From Deltaproteobacteria bacterium (GTDB taxonomy: Bacteria > Desulfobacterota_E > Deferrimicrobia > Deferrimicrobiales > Deferrimicrobiaceae), in contig JAMDBZ010000082.1 in the NCBI GenBank assembly GCA_023488945.1, positions 3,783 to 67,782 on the forward strand: DNA of 64,000 nucleotides. The letters are read 5' to 3'. The notes beneath the pieces were generated by a model. The model was not told the DNA's origin, ran no database searches, and saw nothing but the letters and a program-made list of their open reading frames with translations. The translations under genes were made by a program, and so were the position numbers. Within the stretch, counting starts at the first letter, position 1. Every line of letters starts with the position of its first letter. Shown here one piece after another: positions 7,471 through 16,369 of this stretch.

Positions 7471-8173
7471 GGAACATCCCGGTGACGAGGAAGAAGGCGA
7501 TGCCCGAGGAACCGAAGGTGACCTGCCCGGTGTGCGGGGACACGGAGAAGGAGAAGGACTACCGACCCGAAACCGGAATGTGCTCACGGTGCCGGGACTA
7601 CCTTGCCCCCGAGCGGGGCGGGGTGGACCACGGACGGTTCATGATCCGCACCAAGACCTGGGACGGCCAGAACGGCCGGCGGATCGCAAGCATCCGGCCC
7701 CGGGGCTTCTGGTCGGAGACGATCGAGGTCCGGGAGCAGCTGCGCCACTCCTACAACCCCGACACCAAGGATATCGAGAAGAGCTGGGAGTATTCGACCC
7801 CCGCCCGGGATGGGTCGAGCCCGAGATCTATACCGCTCAGGGAGCCGAAGACCCCCCGCGTGGTCGAACTCCTGCGCAACGCTATAGAGTGGCAGGCCCT
7901 GCTGGAGTCCGGCAAGATCGCCAATCAGGCCGACATCGCCCGCCGGGAGGGAATCACTCGCGCCCGCGTGACCCAGGTCATGGGTCTGCTGCGCCTGTGC
8001 CCGGAGATCCGGGAGCAGATTCTGTCTCTCCCTGATGTTGCCCACCGTCCCGCGGTGACAGAGCGAATGCTTCGGGCATTACGACCATCACCGATCACAG
8101 CAGTCAGCTTCAGGAGTTTCACGGGCTCTTGGCGTACCGGCTCAGGCAACGGATGGCGGATTCGCAAACCTGA
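7467..8173 (+). pseudogene. Zinc-ribbon plus HTH gene, family copy 2, frameshifted near its end
   Basis: This is the longest member of the HTH family in the window. Residues 15-45 form a zinc ribbon (CPVCGDTEKEK then CSRCRDY). A middle part (GRRIASIRPRGFWSETIEV) has no known domain. The HTH block (AIEWQALLESGKI, then NQADIARREGITRARVTQVM) ends with RPAVTERMLRA. After that the family-conserved tail (TDHSSQLQEFHGLLAYRLRQ) continues only in the -1 frame, to a TGA at 8171. There is therefore a one-base indel near 8079; the uninterrupted frame runs on into unrelated sequence. It is coupled to the two small genes upstream. Confidence 0.5.
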
Positions 8174-8230
8174 CGATCCCTCCGACGGATGCGATGATCC
8201 AAGGCGGAAGCGGGTTGTCGACAGGGCCGC

Positions 8231-8674
8231 CTACCCTTTTCTTCCGTGCTCCGCCAGGTACGCTACGATCGCCTCCCGCTCCGCCGGGGACGGCGCCTCG
8301 ACGCCGCCCATCATCGGCATCCCCGGCATCATCGACATCCGGGCGAACATCCGCCCAGCCACGGCCGGCCATTCCTCGGCGGTATGAAGGCGGGGGTGCG
8401 GAGTGTCGTGGCACTGGGAGCAGTACCGGCCCGTGAGCTCAGCCCCCCGGCTCCGGGGGTCGGGCAGATCCTCTTGAAGAACTGGAAGAGGAACCCGACA
8501 ACCACCCCGAGGAAGCCCCCGCCCCTCCCACCGCAACCGACGGCCGCCCCCGGTAAGCTCCTTGATCTCGCCGTAGTCGAACCAGAGCGAGCCGGACGTC
8601 ATGCAACGGTCGATCTCCCTGTCGCCGGAGAGGACCCTGCCCATCGCCGCGATCTTGCACCGGGGGCAATTCAT
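8231..8674 (-). pseudogene. Chimeric frame: duplicated zinc-ribbon start joined to a cytochrome c domain
   Basis: A 147-codon frame. Codons 1-42 copy the start of the rhomboid homologue, but one zinc ligand is lost (CMTSG instead of CMTCG). A one-base loss in the glycine-codon run shifts the frame. The last ~75 codons are a small class I-like cytochrome c: a CSQCH haem motif, a methionine-rich segment (MSMMPGMPMMGG) supplying the sixth ligand, and a terminal EREAIVAYL helix. No signal peptide is present, although a haem protein needs export. In the third frame, bases ~8470-8520 read FLGVVVGFLFQFFKR, a possible lost membrane anchor. I regard it as a broken composite downstream of nuoN. Confidence 0.5.
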
Positions 8675-8712
8675 CCGCCCCGGTATATCCGGCTTCCGGG
8701 CGGCGGGGGAGA
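8519..8712. repeat. Degraded second copy of the 190-bp segmental duplication
   Basis: Matches 2176-2365, including the bases upstream of the start codon. Differences include the Cys-to-Ser change and a deleted G in the run after AAGGAGCTTACC. The high identity implies a recent event. Confidence 0.8.
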
Positions 8713-8779
8713 CAGGCGGGTATCACACGGTTCCGAGGGCAGCGGAGCTGTTATGCCGGGCACCGAGAGCGCCCGCGGA

Positions 8780-10255
8780 CTACATCAACAGCGAGAGGAC
8801 GGAGTGCTCGGCGAAGTCAAGGACGGAGCGGGGGACGATCCCTAAAACCAGGACGGCCGCGGCCGAAGCACACAGGGCGAGCGAGAAGGCCAGGCGGGGC
8901 GGGCGGGGGACCGGCACCTCTCCGGGTGCCGGGACCATGTACATATGGACGACCAGCCGCAGGTAGTAGTAGACAGAGACGGCGCTGTTGAGCACGCCGA
9001 TGACCGCCAGCCCGATGTAGCCGCTCTTCACCGCCGCGCTGAACAGGTAGAACTTCCCGACGAAGCCCGCCGTCGGCGGGATCCCCCCGAGCGACACGAG
9101 GAACAGCGTCAGCAGGGCGCCCAGGACGGGATAGCGGAACCCCACCCCCTTCAGGTTGCCGATGTCGTACCCCTCATCCTCCTTTTGCGCGATCAGGATC
9201 ACCACGCCGAAGGCGCCGATGTTCATGAAGGCATAGACGAGCAGGTAGAAAAGCGACGCCTGGGCGCCGAGGACGTCGCCGGAGACAAGCCCGACCAGGA
9301 TGTACCCGGCGTGGGCGATCGAGGAGTAGGCCAGGATCCGCTTCACGTTGTCCTGCACGAGCGCCGAGACGTTCGCAACCGTCATGGTGAGGACGGCAAG
9401 GATCCACAGGATGTTCCCGAGAACCGGCTGCGTCGCGGGGAGCGCCACCAGGAGCACGCGGATCAGGGCCGCGAACGCTCCCGCCTTTACGGCGGCGGAC
9501 ATGAACGCCGTCACCACCGTGGGAGCTCCCTCGTAGGCGTCCGGCGTCCACATGTGGAACGGCACGAGCGACACCTTGAAGGCGAGCCCGACGAGCAGGA
9601 AGCCCATCCCCGCCAGGAAGAGGGGGCTCGACGCGATGCGGCTGTCGTAGAGCATCGTCGCCAGGACCGGGATCTTCGTCGTCCCGGTGGCCGCATACAT
9701 CAGCGCGATCCCGTACAGCAGGAACCCGGATGCGAAGGCCCCGAGGAGAAAATACTTGAACGCCCCCTCGATCGCCGTCATCCGCTGCCGGTGGAAGCCG
9801 ACCAGGACGTAGATGGGCAACGACAGCGTCTCGAGGCCTAAGAACACCGTCATCAGGTCGGTCCCCTTGGCCATGAACATCATGCCGGAGGTCGACAAGA
9901 GCAGCAGCGAATAGAACTCGCCCTTGTGCGTCCCCTCCCACTCCGAGTAGCCGGTAGCCATCAGGAGCGTGAGCGCCGCGGCGGTCAGGATGACGATGTC
10001 GAAGTAGGCCCCGAACCCGTCGTGGGCGATCATCCCCGAGAAACCGTCGATCCGGATCGACCGCATGAGGTACGCGAAGAACAGGGCGATGACGACCCCG
10101 ATGATGCTCGTCCCGCACAGGACCCGCTTGTTTCCCTCGGGGATGACGACGTCGAGGAAAAGGACGAAGAGCGCCGTCGCGATCACGAGGATCTCGGGGA
10201 TGATGCTGTAGAGGCTCCGGACGACGGCCGGCACGTCCATGGGGATCGGGCCCAT
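8780..10255 (-). CDS. nuoN: Complex I subunit N (14-gene set)
   Basis: A 491-residue antiporter-like membrane subunit of the proton-pumping arm. It has about 14 hydrophobic segments, the family lysine/proline stretches (VPFHMWTPDAYEGAPTVVTAFM around residue 240, and [14 protein letters not shown] around residue 300) and the GGIPPTAGFVGKFYLF segment near residue 390. An alternative start (MDVPAVV) lies five codons in. It is the last gene of the 25-gene run and follows nuoM by 7 bases. No obvious T-rich terminator is seen in the 100 bases after its stop. Confidence 0.95.
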   Translation of the reverse strand: MGPIPMDVPAVVRSLYSIIPEILVIATALFVLFLDVVIPEGNKRVLCGTSIIGVVIALFFAYLMRSIRIDGFSGMIAHDGFGAYFDIVILTAAALTLLMATGYSEWEGTHKGEFYSLLLLSTSGMMFMAKGTDLMTVFLGLETLSLPIYVLVGFHRQRMTAIEGAFKYFLLGAFASGFLLYGIALMYAATGTTKIPVLATMLYDSRIASSPLFLAGMGFLLVGLAFKVSLVPFHMWTPDAYEGAPTVVTAFMSAAVKAGAFAALIRVLLVALPATQPVLGNILWILAVLTMTVANVSALVQDNVKRILAYSSIAHAGYILVGLVSGDVLGAQASLFYLLVYAFMNIGAFGVVILIAQKEDEGYDIGNLKGVGFRYPVLGALLTLFLVSLGGIPPTAGFVGKFYLFSAAVKSGYIGLAVIGVLNSAVSVYYYLRLVVHMYMVPAPGEVPVPRPPRLAFSLALCASAAAVLVLGIVPRSVLDFAEHSVLSLLM

Positions 10256-10262
10256 CCTCTCC

Positions 10263-11840
10263 TCACTTCCTCCCGTCGAAGTCGCGGGCCAAGGGGCCTT
10301 GCGCCGGCGGAGGGACCGCTTCGCGAAGCGCCGCCTGCCGCTTCGTCTCGATCCGGGTGATGACGGCCTGCACGGAGGCGTCCATCTTCCGCAGGAAGGT
10401 CTGCGGGTAGACGCCGATCCAGAAGACGAACAGGAGCAGCGGGAGCATGTACGCCACCTCCCGCGCGTTCAGGTCGGGGAGGAAGCGGTTCTTCTCGTTG
10501 GTCACCGTCCCGAACATCACCCGCTGGAACATCCAGAGCATGTAGACGGCCGCCAGGATCACCCCGGTCGCCGCGAGGACGGTCAGGACCCGCGTGGCCT
10601 TGAACGCCCCCAGGAGGATCAGGAACTCGCCGACGAATCCGTTGGTGCCGGGGAGCCCGATCGAGGAGAGGGTGACGATCATGAAGCAGGCCGCGTAGAC
10701 CGGCATCCCCTTGGAGAGCCCGCCGAACTCCTCGATGAGCCGCGTGTGGCGCCGTTCGTAGATGATCCCCACGATGAGGAAGAGCGCCCCGGTGGAGACG
10801 CCGTGGTTGATCATCTGGAGGATGCCGCCCTCGATCCCCTGGAGGTTGAAGGCGAACAGGCCGAGCATCACGAACCCCAGGTGCGAGACCGACGAGTAGG
10901 CGACGAGCTTCTTCACGTCCTTCTGGACCATCGACATAAGCGCGCCGTAGATGATCCCGATGACCGCCAGGACCCCGATGAGCGGCATGAAGGCCACGGC
11001 GGCGACGGGGAAGAGCGGCATCGCGAACCGGAGGAAGCCGTACGTCCCCATTTTGAGAAGGATGGCTGCCAGGATGACCGACCCGGCGGTCGGGGCGTCC
11101 ACGTGCGCGTCGGGGAGCCACGTGTGGAACGGGAACATCGGGACCTTGAAGGCGAAGGCCAGCGCGAAGGCCGCGAACATCCAGAACTGGAGCTTGACCG
11201 GCACGTTCAGGTCGTAGAGGCGGAGCAGGTCGGTGGACAGCACGCCGGTCGTCTTGTACTGGTGGAAGTAGAGCGCGATGATCGCGACAAGCATCAGCAC
11301 CGAGCCGGCGAACGTGTAGAGGAAGAACTTGATGGCCGAGTAGATCTTCCGGTCGTGACCCCACACCCCGATGAGGAAGTACATCGGGATGAGGACCATC
11401 TCCCAGAAGACGTAGAAGAGGAAGACGTCGAGGGCCGCGAAGACGCCCACCATCGCGGTCTCGAGAATCAGCATGAAGACCATGAACTCCTTGACGTGCT
11501 TCTCGACCGCCTCGTAGGTGGACAGGATCGTGATCGGCATCAGGAACGTGGTGAGCATCACGAGCCACAGGGAGATCCCGTCGATGCCGACGTAATAGCT
11601 GATGCCGTACCTGGGGATCCACTCGACCCGGGAGACGAACTGCATCGCCGCCGTCCCGGAATCGAAGTCGAGGGCCAGGGGCAGCGACAGGATGAACTCC
11701 GCGACCGTCACGACGAAGGTGACGTGCTTGATGAAGCGCGGGTTCTCCCGCGGCAGGAACAGGAGGAGCGCCGCCCCCGCCAGGGGGAGGAAGATCAGCG
11801 CGGTGAGCAGGTTCTGCGCCAGGATCGGTGGCAACGTCAT
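10263..11840 (-). CDS. nuoM: Complex I subunit M (14-gene set)
   Basis: A 525-residue Mrp-antiporter-type subunit. Diagnostic stretches are [20 protein letters not shown] near residue 145 (with the conserved glutamate), [20 protein letters not shown] near 235 and [18 protein letters not shown] near 315. Its C-terminus has an unusual charged cytoplasmic tail after the last helix ([19 protein letters not shown]). It lies between nuoL and nuoN and pumps protons with them. Confidence 0.95.
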   Translation of the reverse strand: MTLPPILAQNLLTALIFLPLAGAALLLFLPRENPRFIKHVTFVVTVAEFILSLPLALDFDSGTAAMQFVSRVEWIPRYGISYYVGIDGISLWLVMLTTFLMPITILSTYEAVEKHVKEFMVFMLILETAMVGVFAALDVFLFYVFWEMVLIPMYFLIGVWGHDRKIYSAIKFFLYTFAGSVLMLVAIIALYFHQYKTTGVLSTDLLRLYDLNVPVKLQFWMFAAFALAFAFKVPMFPFHTWLPDAHVDAPTAGSVILAAILLKMGTYGFLRFAMPLFPVAAVAFMPLIGVLAVIGIIYGALMSMVQKDVKKLVAYSSVSHLGFVMLGLFAFNLQGIEGGILQMINHGVSTGALFLIVGIIYERRHTRLIEEFGGLSKGMPVYAACFMIVTLSSIGLPGTNGFVGEFLILLGAFKATRVLTVLAATGVILAAVYMLWMFQRVMFGTVTNEKNRFLPDLNAREVAYMLPLLLFVFWIGVYPQTFLRKMDASVQAVITRIETKRQAALREAVPPPAQGPLARDFDGRK

Positions 11841-11873
11841 CTCGTCCCGCCTCGGTTCACGTCCGTTTCGCTC

Positions 11874-13979
11874 CTACCGCCACAGGATGTAGCCGATGAC
11901 GAGGACGGCGCCCAGCAGCAGCGAGAAGGCGTAGTTCCCCACCACGCCGGTCTGGATCCGCCGGACCCGGTCGCCGAAGCTCCGGATGAAGGCGGCAATC
12001 CCGTCGACCATCCCGTCGATCACCGCAACGTCGAACATGTGCCACAGCCAGACGGAGCCGTTCACGATCCGGCGGACGAACAGGAAATCGTAGATCTCGT
12101 CCACGTAGTACTTGTGGTAGACGACGTCGTAGAGCCCCGGGACCGACTCGGCGATCTCCTTCGGCTTGCCCGGCTTCACGCGATAGAGGTACCAGGCCAG
12201 CCCGATCCCGCACAGCGCCACGGCCACCGACCCGGCCATGAGCCCGAGCTCGAGCGCCGCCGGGTGGTGGACCGCCGCACCCTCGTGCCCGCCTCCCGCC
12301 GCCTGCCCGAAAACGGGCGCGAGCCACTCCTCGAAATAGTTGCGCCCGCCCAGGACCGCCGGGATCCCGACCCAGCCGCCGATCACGGAGAAGACCGCCA
12401 GGAGCATGAGCGGGACCGTGATGATGTACGGCGACTCGTGGACGTGCTTCTCGACCTCCGGCTCCATCCGCGACTCGCCGTAGAAGGTCATGAAGACGAG
12501 ACGGAACATGTAGAAGGCGGTCACCCCCGCCGCGACCGTCGCGACAGCCCAGAGCGCCACGTGCCCGTGCGCCGAGGAGAACGACTGCCACAGGATCTCG
12601 TCCTTGGAGAAGAAGCCGGACAGCCCCGGGATCCCCGCGATCGCGAGCGTGGCGATGAACATCGTCGCGAAGGTGACCGGGAGACGCTTCCTGAGACCCC
12701 CCATCTTCCGCATGTCCTGCTCGCCGGACAAGGCGTGGATGACCGAGCCCGAGCCGAGGAACAACAGCGCCTTGAAGAAGGCGTGCGTCATCAGGTGGAA
12801 GATCCCGGCCGTGAACGCCCCGACGCCGCACGCCAAAAACATGTAGCCGAGCTGGGAGACGGTCGAGTAGGCGAGCACCCGCTTGATGTCGTTCTGCGCG
12901 ATCCCGATCGTCGCCGAATAGATCGCCGTCGCCGCGCCGACCACGGCCACGGTCCCCATCGAGACGGGAGAGAGGAGGTAAAGCGCGCTCGTCCGGGCGA
13001 CCATGTAGACGCCCGCGGTGACCATCGTCGCGGCGTGGATGAGGGCGGAGACCGGCGTGGGGCCTTCCATCGCGTCGGGGAGCCAGACGTAAAGCGGGAT
13101 CTGGGCCGATTTCCCGGCGGCGCCGAGGAACAGGAGCAGCGTGATCGCCGTCGCCAGGGCCGTCGTGAGCGTCCCGTTTGCGTGGAGGAGCGGGATCTTC
13201 GCGAAGACGTCGGCGTAGGTCACCGAGCCGAAGGTCCAGAAGATGAGGAACACGGCGAGGATGAACCCGAAGTCGCCGACCCGGTTCACGATGAACGCCT
13301 TCTTCCCGGCGTCGGAGGCGCTCTTCTTCTCGTACCAGTAGCCGATGAGCAGGTACGAGCAGAGTCCCACCCCCTCCCACCCGACGAACATCAGGAGGAA
13401 GTTGTCGGCCATGACGAGCAGGAGCATCGTGAAGGTGAACAGGTTCAGGTAGACGAAGTAGCGGGCGAACGCCTTTTCGTGCGCCATGTACCCGACGGAG
13501 TAGACGTGGATCAGGAAGCCGACGCCCGTCACGACGAGCACCATCACGGCGGAGAGCGGGTCGAGCCGGAAGGCGACCGAGGAGGAGAAGCCGCCCGCCT
13601 GGATCCAGGGGAACAGGACCTGGACGAAGAGCCGGTCGTACGCCGGCCTGGCGGCGATCGCGAGGACCGCCAGGAGCGCCACGACGAAGGCGCCGCCGAC
13701 CACCGCCGGCCCGATGAACCCGACGAGCTTCCGGTAGGCCGGGTCGGCGTGATGCCCTTCCCCGTGACCGCCCGCGGAGTGGGACGTGGCTCCATGGGCG
13801 GTGTCCCCGTGGGACGAAGGCCCATGCGGATCGGCTCCGTGGCCGTGACCCGCCCCGTGGCCCTGCTCGGCCAGCAGGATCGGCCGCTCGGCGAAGAGCG
13901 CGATCAGGCCGTTGAGGATCACCCCCAGGAGCGGGAGCGCCGGGACGAGCCAGAGGTATTCGAGGATGCCGGTCACCAT
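11874..13979 (-). CDS. nuoL: Complex I subunit L (14-gene set) with His-rich loop
   Basis: A 701-residue antiporter subunit carrying the C-terminal amphipathic lateral helix region. The start ATG at 13979 overlaps the end of nuoK by 7 bases. Family signatures include VGWEGVGLCSYLLIGYWYEK (conserved glutamate), LYVWLPDAMEGPTPVSALIH and AYSTVSQLGYMFLACG. Between the first two membrane segments (about residues 38-85) sits a low-complexity stretch with over ten histidines (GHGAGHGHGADPHG, then HGDTAHGATSHSAGGHGEGHH). Standard NuoL lacks this stretch. It may bind metal or simply be a disordered periplasmic loop. Confidence 0.95.
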   Translation of the reverse strand: MVTGILEYLWLVPALPLLGVILNGLIALFAERPILLAEQGHGAGHGHGADPHGPSSHGDTAHGATSHSAGGHGEGHHADPAYRKLVGFIGPAVVGGAFVVALLAVLAIAARPAYDRLFVQVLFPWIQAGGFSSSVAFRLDPLSAVMVLVVTGVGFLIHVYSVGYMAHEKAFARYFVYLNLFTFTMLLLVMADNFLLMFVGWEGVGLCSYLLIGYWYEKKSASDAGKKAFIVNRVGDFGFILAVFLIFWTFGSVTYADVFAKIPLLHANGTLTTALATAITLLLFLGAAGKSAQIPLYVWLPDAMEGPTPVSALIHAATMVTAGVYMVARTSALYLLSPVSMGTVAVVGAATAIYSATIGIAQNDIKRVLAYSTVSQLGYMFLACGVGAFTAGIFHLMTHAFFKALLFLGSGSVIHALSGEQDMRKMGGLRKRLPVTFATMFIATLAIAGIPGLSGFFSKDEILWQSFSSAHGHVALWAVATVAAGVTAFYMFRLVFMTFYGESRMEPEVEKHVHESPYIITVPLMLLAVFSVIGGWVGIPAVLGGRNYFEEWLAPVFGQAAGGGHEGAAVHHPAALELGLMAGSVAVALCGIGLAWYLYRVKPGKPKEIAESVPGLYDVVYHKYYVDEIYDFLFVRRIVNGSVWLWHMFDVAVIDGMVDGIAAFIRSFGDRVRRIQTGVVGNYAFSLLLGAVLVIGYILWR

Positions 13980-14272
13980 TTGAGGACCTTGAGCTCCGTG
14001 ATATCGACCGTGTCCTTGAGCCGGTACAGGGCGATCAGGATCGCCAGCCCCACCGCCGCCTCGGCCGCCGCGACGGTCATCACCATCAGGGCGAAGACCG
14101 ACCCGGTCGGGTCGCCCAGGGACGATCCGACGGCGACGAACGCCACGTTCACCCCGTTGAGCATCAACTCGACGCTCATGAGGATCACGAGCGCGTTCTT
14201 GCGCGCCACCACACCGATCGCGCCGATCCCGAACAGGATCCCCGACAGCAGCAGGTAGGCGGACGGTCCCAC
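13973..14272 (-). CDS. nuoK: Complex I subunit K (14-gene set)
   Basis: A 99-residue, three-helix membrane subunit beginning MGPSAYLLLSGILFGIG. Two conserved glutamates lie in the helices: one in ILMSVELMLNGVN and one in TVAAAEAAVGLAI. Both belong to the proton path between the quinone arm and the antiporters. Length is normal for the family. Its 3' end overlaps the nuoL start, indicating translational coupling. Confidence 0.95.
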   Translation of the reverse strand: MGPSAYLLLSGILFGIGAIGVVARKNALVILMSVELMLNGVNVAFVAVGSSLGDPTGSVFALMVMTVAAAEAAVGLAILIALYRLKDTVDITELKVLKW

Positions 14273-14275
14273 GTC

Positions 14276-14767
14276 TTAAAGCTTCCTTTTCGCCAGCGCG
14301 ATCGCCCCGATCACCGCGGCCAGAAGGAGCACCGAGGTCACCTCGAAGGCGAACAGGTAGTCGGTGAACAGCGCCCGCCCTACCGCCTGCACCGATCCGG
14401 CGTCGACGGCCGGGCCCGCGGGGGCCGCGTACCGCCGGGCGATGAGGGCCGACTCCACGATCAAGAGCCCCGCGATGACGACGCCCAGGAACCGCAGCCC
14501 CGTCGCCCGCTCCACGGGGAGCCGGCTCTCGGGGACGTTGATCAGCATGATGACGAAGATGAACAGGACCACGACGGCCCCGGCGTAGACGATGACCTGG
14601 ATGACGGCGATGAAGTGGGCCGCCCGCAGCGCGAAGAGCGCCGCCACGGCGAAGAGGGTCAGGATCAGGTAGAGCGCCGACGCCATCGGGTGGCGGCGGG
14701 TCACCACCATGATCGCCCCGCCCACGGCGATCGCCCCGAAGACGATGAAGAGGATCGGCTCGACCAT
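14276..14767 (-). CDS. nuoJ: Complex I subunit J (14-gene set)
   Basis: A 163-residue membrane subunit with five hydrophobic segments. VIQVIVYAGAVVVLFIFVIM is the conserved third helix that forms the pi-bulge in known structures, and the C-terminal VTSVLLLAAVIGAIAL helix is typical. It follows nuoI by 6 bases and precedes nuoK by 3 bases. Confidence 0.95.
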   Translation of the reverse strand: MVEPILFIVFGAIAVGGAIMVVTRRHPMASALYLILTLFAVAALFALRAAHFIAVIQVIVYAGAVVVLFIFVIMLINVPESRLPVERATGLRFLGVVIAGLLIVESALIARRYAAPAGPAVDAGSVQAVGRALFTDYLFAFEVTSVLLLAAVIGAIALAKRKL

Positions 14768-14773
14768 GTTTCC

Positions 14774-15259
14774 CTACTTCTCCAGCAGCATGTCGATGGT
14801 GTAGATCAGCTTCTCGCGCGTCTCGGCCGGCGGCACGAACCAGCCGGTGTCCATCCGGATCGCGTCGCACGGGCATGCCTCCACGCACTGGCCGCAGAAG
14901 ACGCACCGCAGTTCGTCGATGTCGAACCGGACCGGGTATTTCTCGATCTTCGGGTCGGGCGACTCCCCCGCCACGATCGTGATGCACCGGGCCGGGCAGG
15001 CCGTCGCGCAGCAGTAGCAGGCCACGCACCGGGGCGATCCGTCCGGCCGCTTCATCAGCCGGTGGCGCCCCCGGAACCGGACCGGCATCGTCCGGCGGAC
15101 CTCCGGGTACTCGATCGTGGGGATGTTCTCCTGGTGGAAGATGTTGCGGACCAGGTGCCCCATCGTCACGCCGAGCCCCCGGACGATCTCGAGGAGGTAG
15201 AGGCTCTCCTCGAACGACATCCTCTCCGGCCGGGCCACCTTTCTCACGCCGATCGCCAT
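14774..15259 (-). CDS. nuoI: Complex I subunit I, 2x[4Fe-4S] ferredoxin-like (14-gene set)
   Basis: A 161-residue peripheral-arm subunit. The start ATG (MAIGVRKV) sits 2 bases after the nuoH stop. Two ferredoxin motifs, CVACYCCATACPARC and CVFCGQCVEACPC, bind clusters N6a and N6b that pass electrons to NuoB. The N-terminal amphipathic helix (LVRNIFHQENIPTIEYPEV) docks on the membrane arm. The first motif contains an additional cysteine (CYCC) compared with the usual spacing, which may be neutral. Confidence 0.95.
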   Translation of the reverse strand: MAIGVRKVARPERMSFEESLYLLEIVRGLGVTMGHLVRNIFHQENIPTIEYPEVRRTMPVRFRGRHRLMKRPDGSPRCVACYCCATACPARCITIVAGESPDPKIEKYPVRFDIDELRCVFCGQCVEACPCDAIRMDTGWFVPPAETREKLIYTIDMLLEK

Positions 15260-15261
15260 CG

Positions 15262-16368
15262 CTAAAAGATCCCGCCTTGATCGATGAAAAGCAGAACGAG
15301 CCCCGTCGCGAAGATGTTGAGCAGCGAAAGCGGGAGCATGACCTTCCAGCCCAGGCGCATGACCTGGTCGTACCGGAACCGGGGGATCGTCCACCGGACC
15401 CAGACGTAGACCCAGCTGAAGAAGACGACCTTCGCCACGAAGGCGCCGATCCGCAGAACGAGGACCGCCGCGGCCGGGACCGCGAACGCCAGGCCGCCGG
15501 GGAGGACGAACCCCGCGTCCCGGAGGTAAGGGAACTGCCACCCGCCGAAGAACAGCGTCGCCAGGACCGAGGAGCCGACGACCAGATGGATGTACTCCCC
15601 CATCATGAACATCGAGAACTTGAACGAGCCGTACTCGGTGTGGTAGCCGGCGACCAGCTCCGACTCCCCCTCCGGCAGGTCGAACGGCGTGCGATTCGCC
15701 TCGGCGTACTGCGCCACCATGAAGAGGATGAAGCCGAGCGGCTGGACGAAGACGCCCCACTTCGGGAGGATCCCGAAGAGGAGGTCGCCCTGCCCCTTCA
15801 CGATCTCGGACATCTGGACGGACCGGAACACCATGAGGATCCCGACGACGGAGAGCCCCATCGACACCTCGTAGGAGAGCATCTGCGCGGAGGAGCGCAA
15901 CCCCCCGAACAGCGGGTACTTGCTGTTCGAGGACCAGCCCGCCAGGATGATGCCGTAGACCACCAGGCCGGAGATCGCGAAGATGTAGAGGATCCCGACG
16001 TTGAGGTCGGCGATCTGGAGGGCGATCCGCTTCCCCAGGACCGTGACGTCGGGCCCGAAGGGGATCACGGCGATCGTCATGATCGCCGGCGCCAGGGCGA
16101 ACATCGGCGCCATCTGGTAGAAGAGCCGGTGGGCCCCGTCGGGGATGAAGTCCTCCTTGAACAGGAACTTGATCGCGTCGGCCAGCGGGTGGAAGAGCCC
16201 GCCGAGGGTGAGCCCGAGGATCCGCGCCCGGTTGGGGCCGCGCCGGTCCTGGATGTAGGCCGCCCCCTTCCGCTCGACCCACGTCATCACGACGACCAGG
16301 CCGAAGACGAAGGCGAAGAACACCGCCAGGCGGGCGACCGACACGGCAAGGTCGAACAGGGGCGTCAT
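15262..16368 (-). CDS. nuoH: Complex I subunit H (14-gene set)
   Basis: A 368-residue membrane subunit forming the quinone-access channel. It has eight to nine hydrophobic segments. Conserved stretches include WVERKGAAYIQDRRGPNR near residue 30, ALLRSSAQMLSYE-type residues near 180 and the acidic loop RTPFDLPEGESELVAGYHTE near residue 235, which couples quinone chemistry to proton movement. The order nuoG-nuoH-nuoI is standard. Confidence 0.95.
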   Translation of the reverse strand: MTPLFDLAVSVARLAVFFAFVFGLVVVMTWVERKGAAYIQDRRGPNRARILGLTLGGLFHPLADAIKFLFKEDFIPDGAHRLFYQMAPMFALAPAIMTIAVIPFGPDVTVLGKRIALQIADLNVGILYIFAISGLVVYGIILAGWSSNSKYPLFGGLRSSAQMLSYEVSMGLSVVGILMVFRSVQMSEIVKGQGDLLFGILPKWGVFVQPLGFILFMVAQYAEANRTPFDLPEGESELVAGYHTEYGSFKFSMFMMGEYIHLVVGSSVLATLFFGGWQFPYLRDAGFVLPGGLAFAVPAAAVLVLRIGAFVAKVVFFSWVYVWVRWTIPRFRYDQVMRLGWKVMLPLSLLNIFATGLVLLFIDQGGIF

Positions 16369-16369
16369 T

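Noticed and set aside
10239..14258. Very long open plus-strand frames opposite the nuo genes (also opposite 15277-18787 and 23626-27751)
   Set aside because: They are antisense shadows produced by high GC at third codon positions. Their residues are dominated by Arg, Asp, Glu, Gly, His and Pro, and the nuo genes on the other strand have full family signatures.
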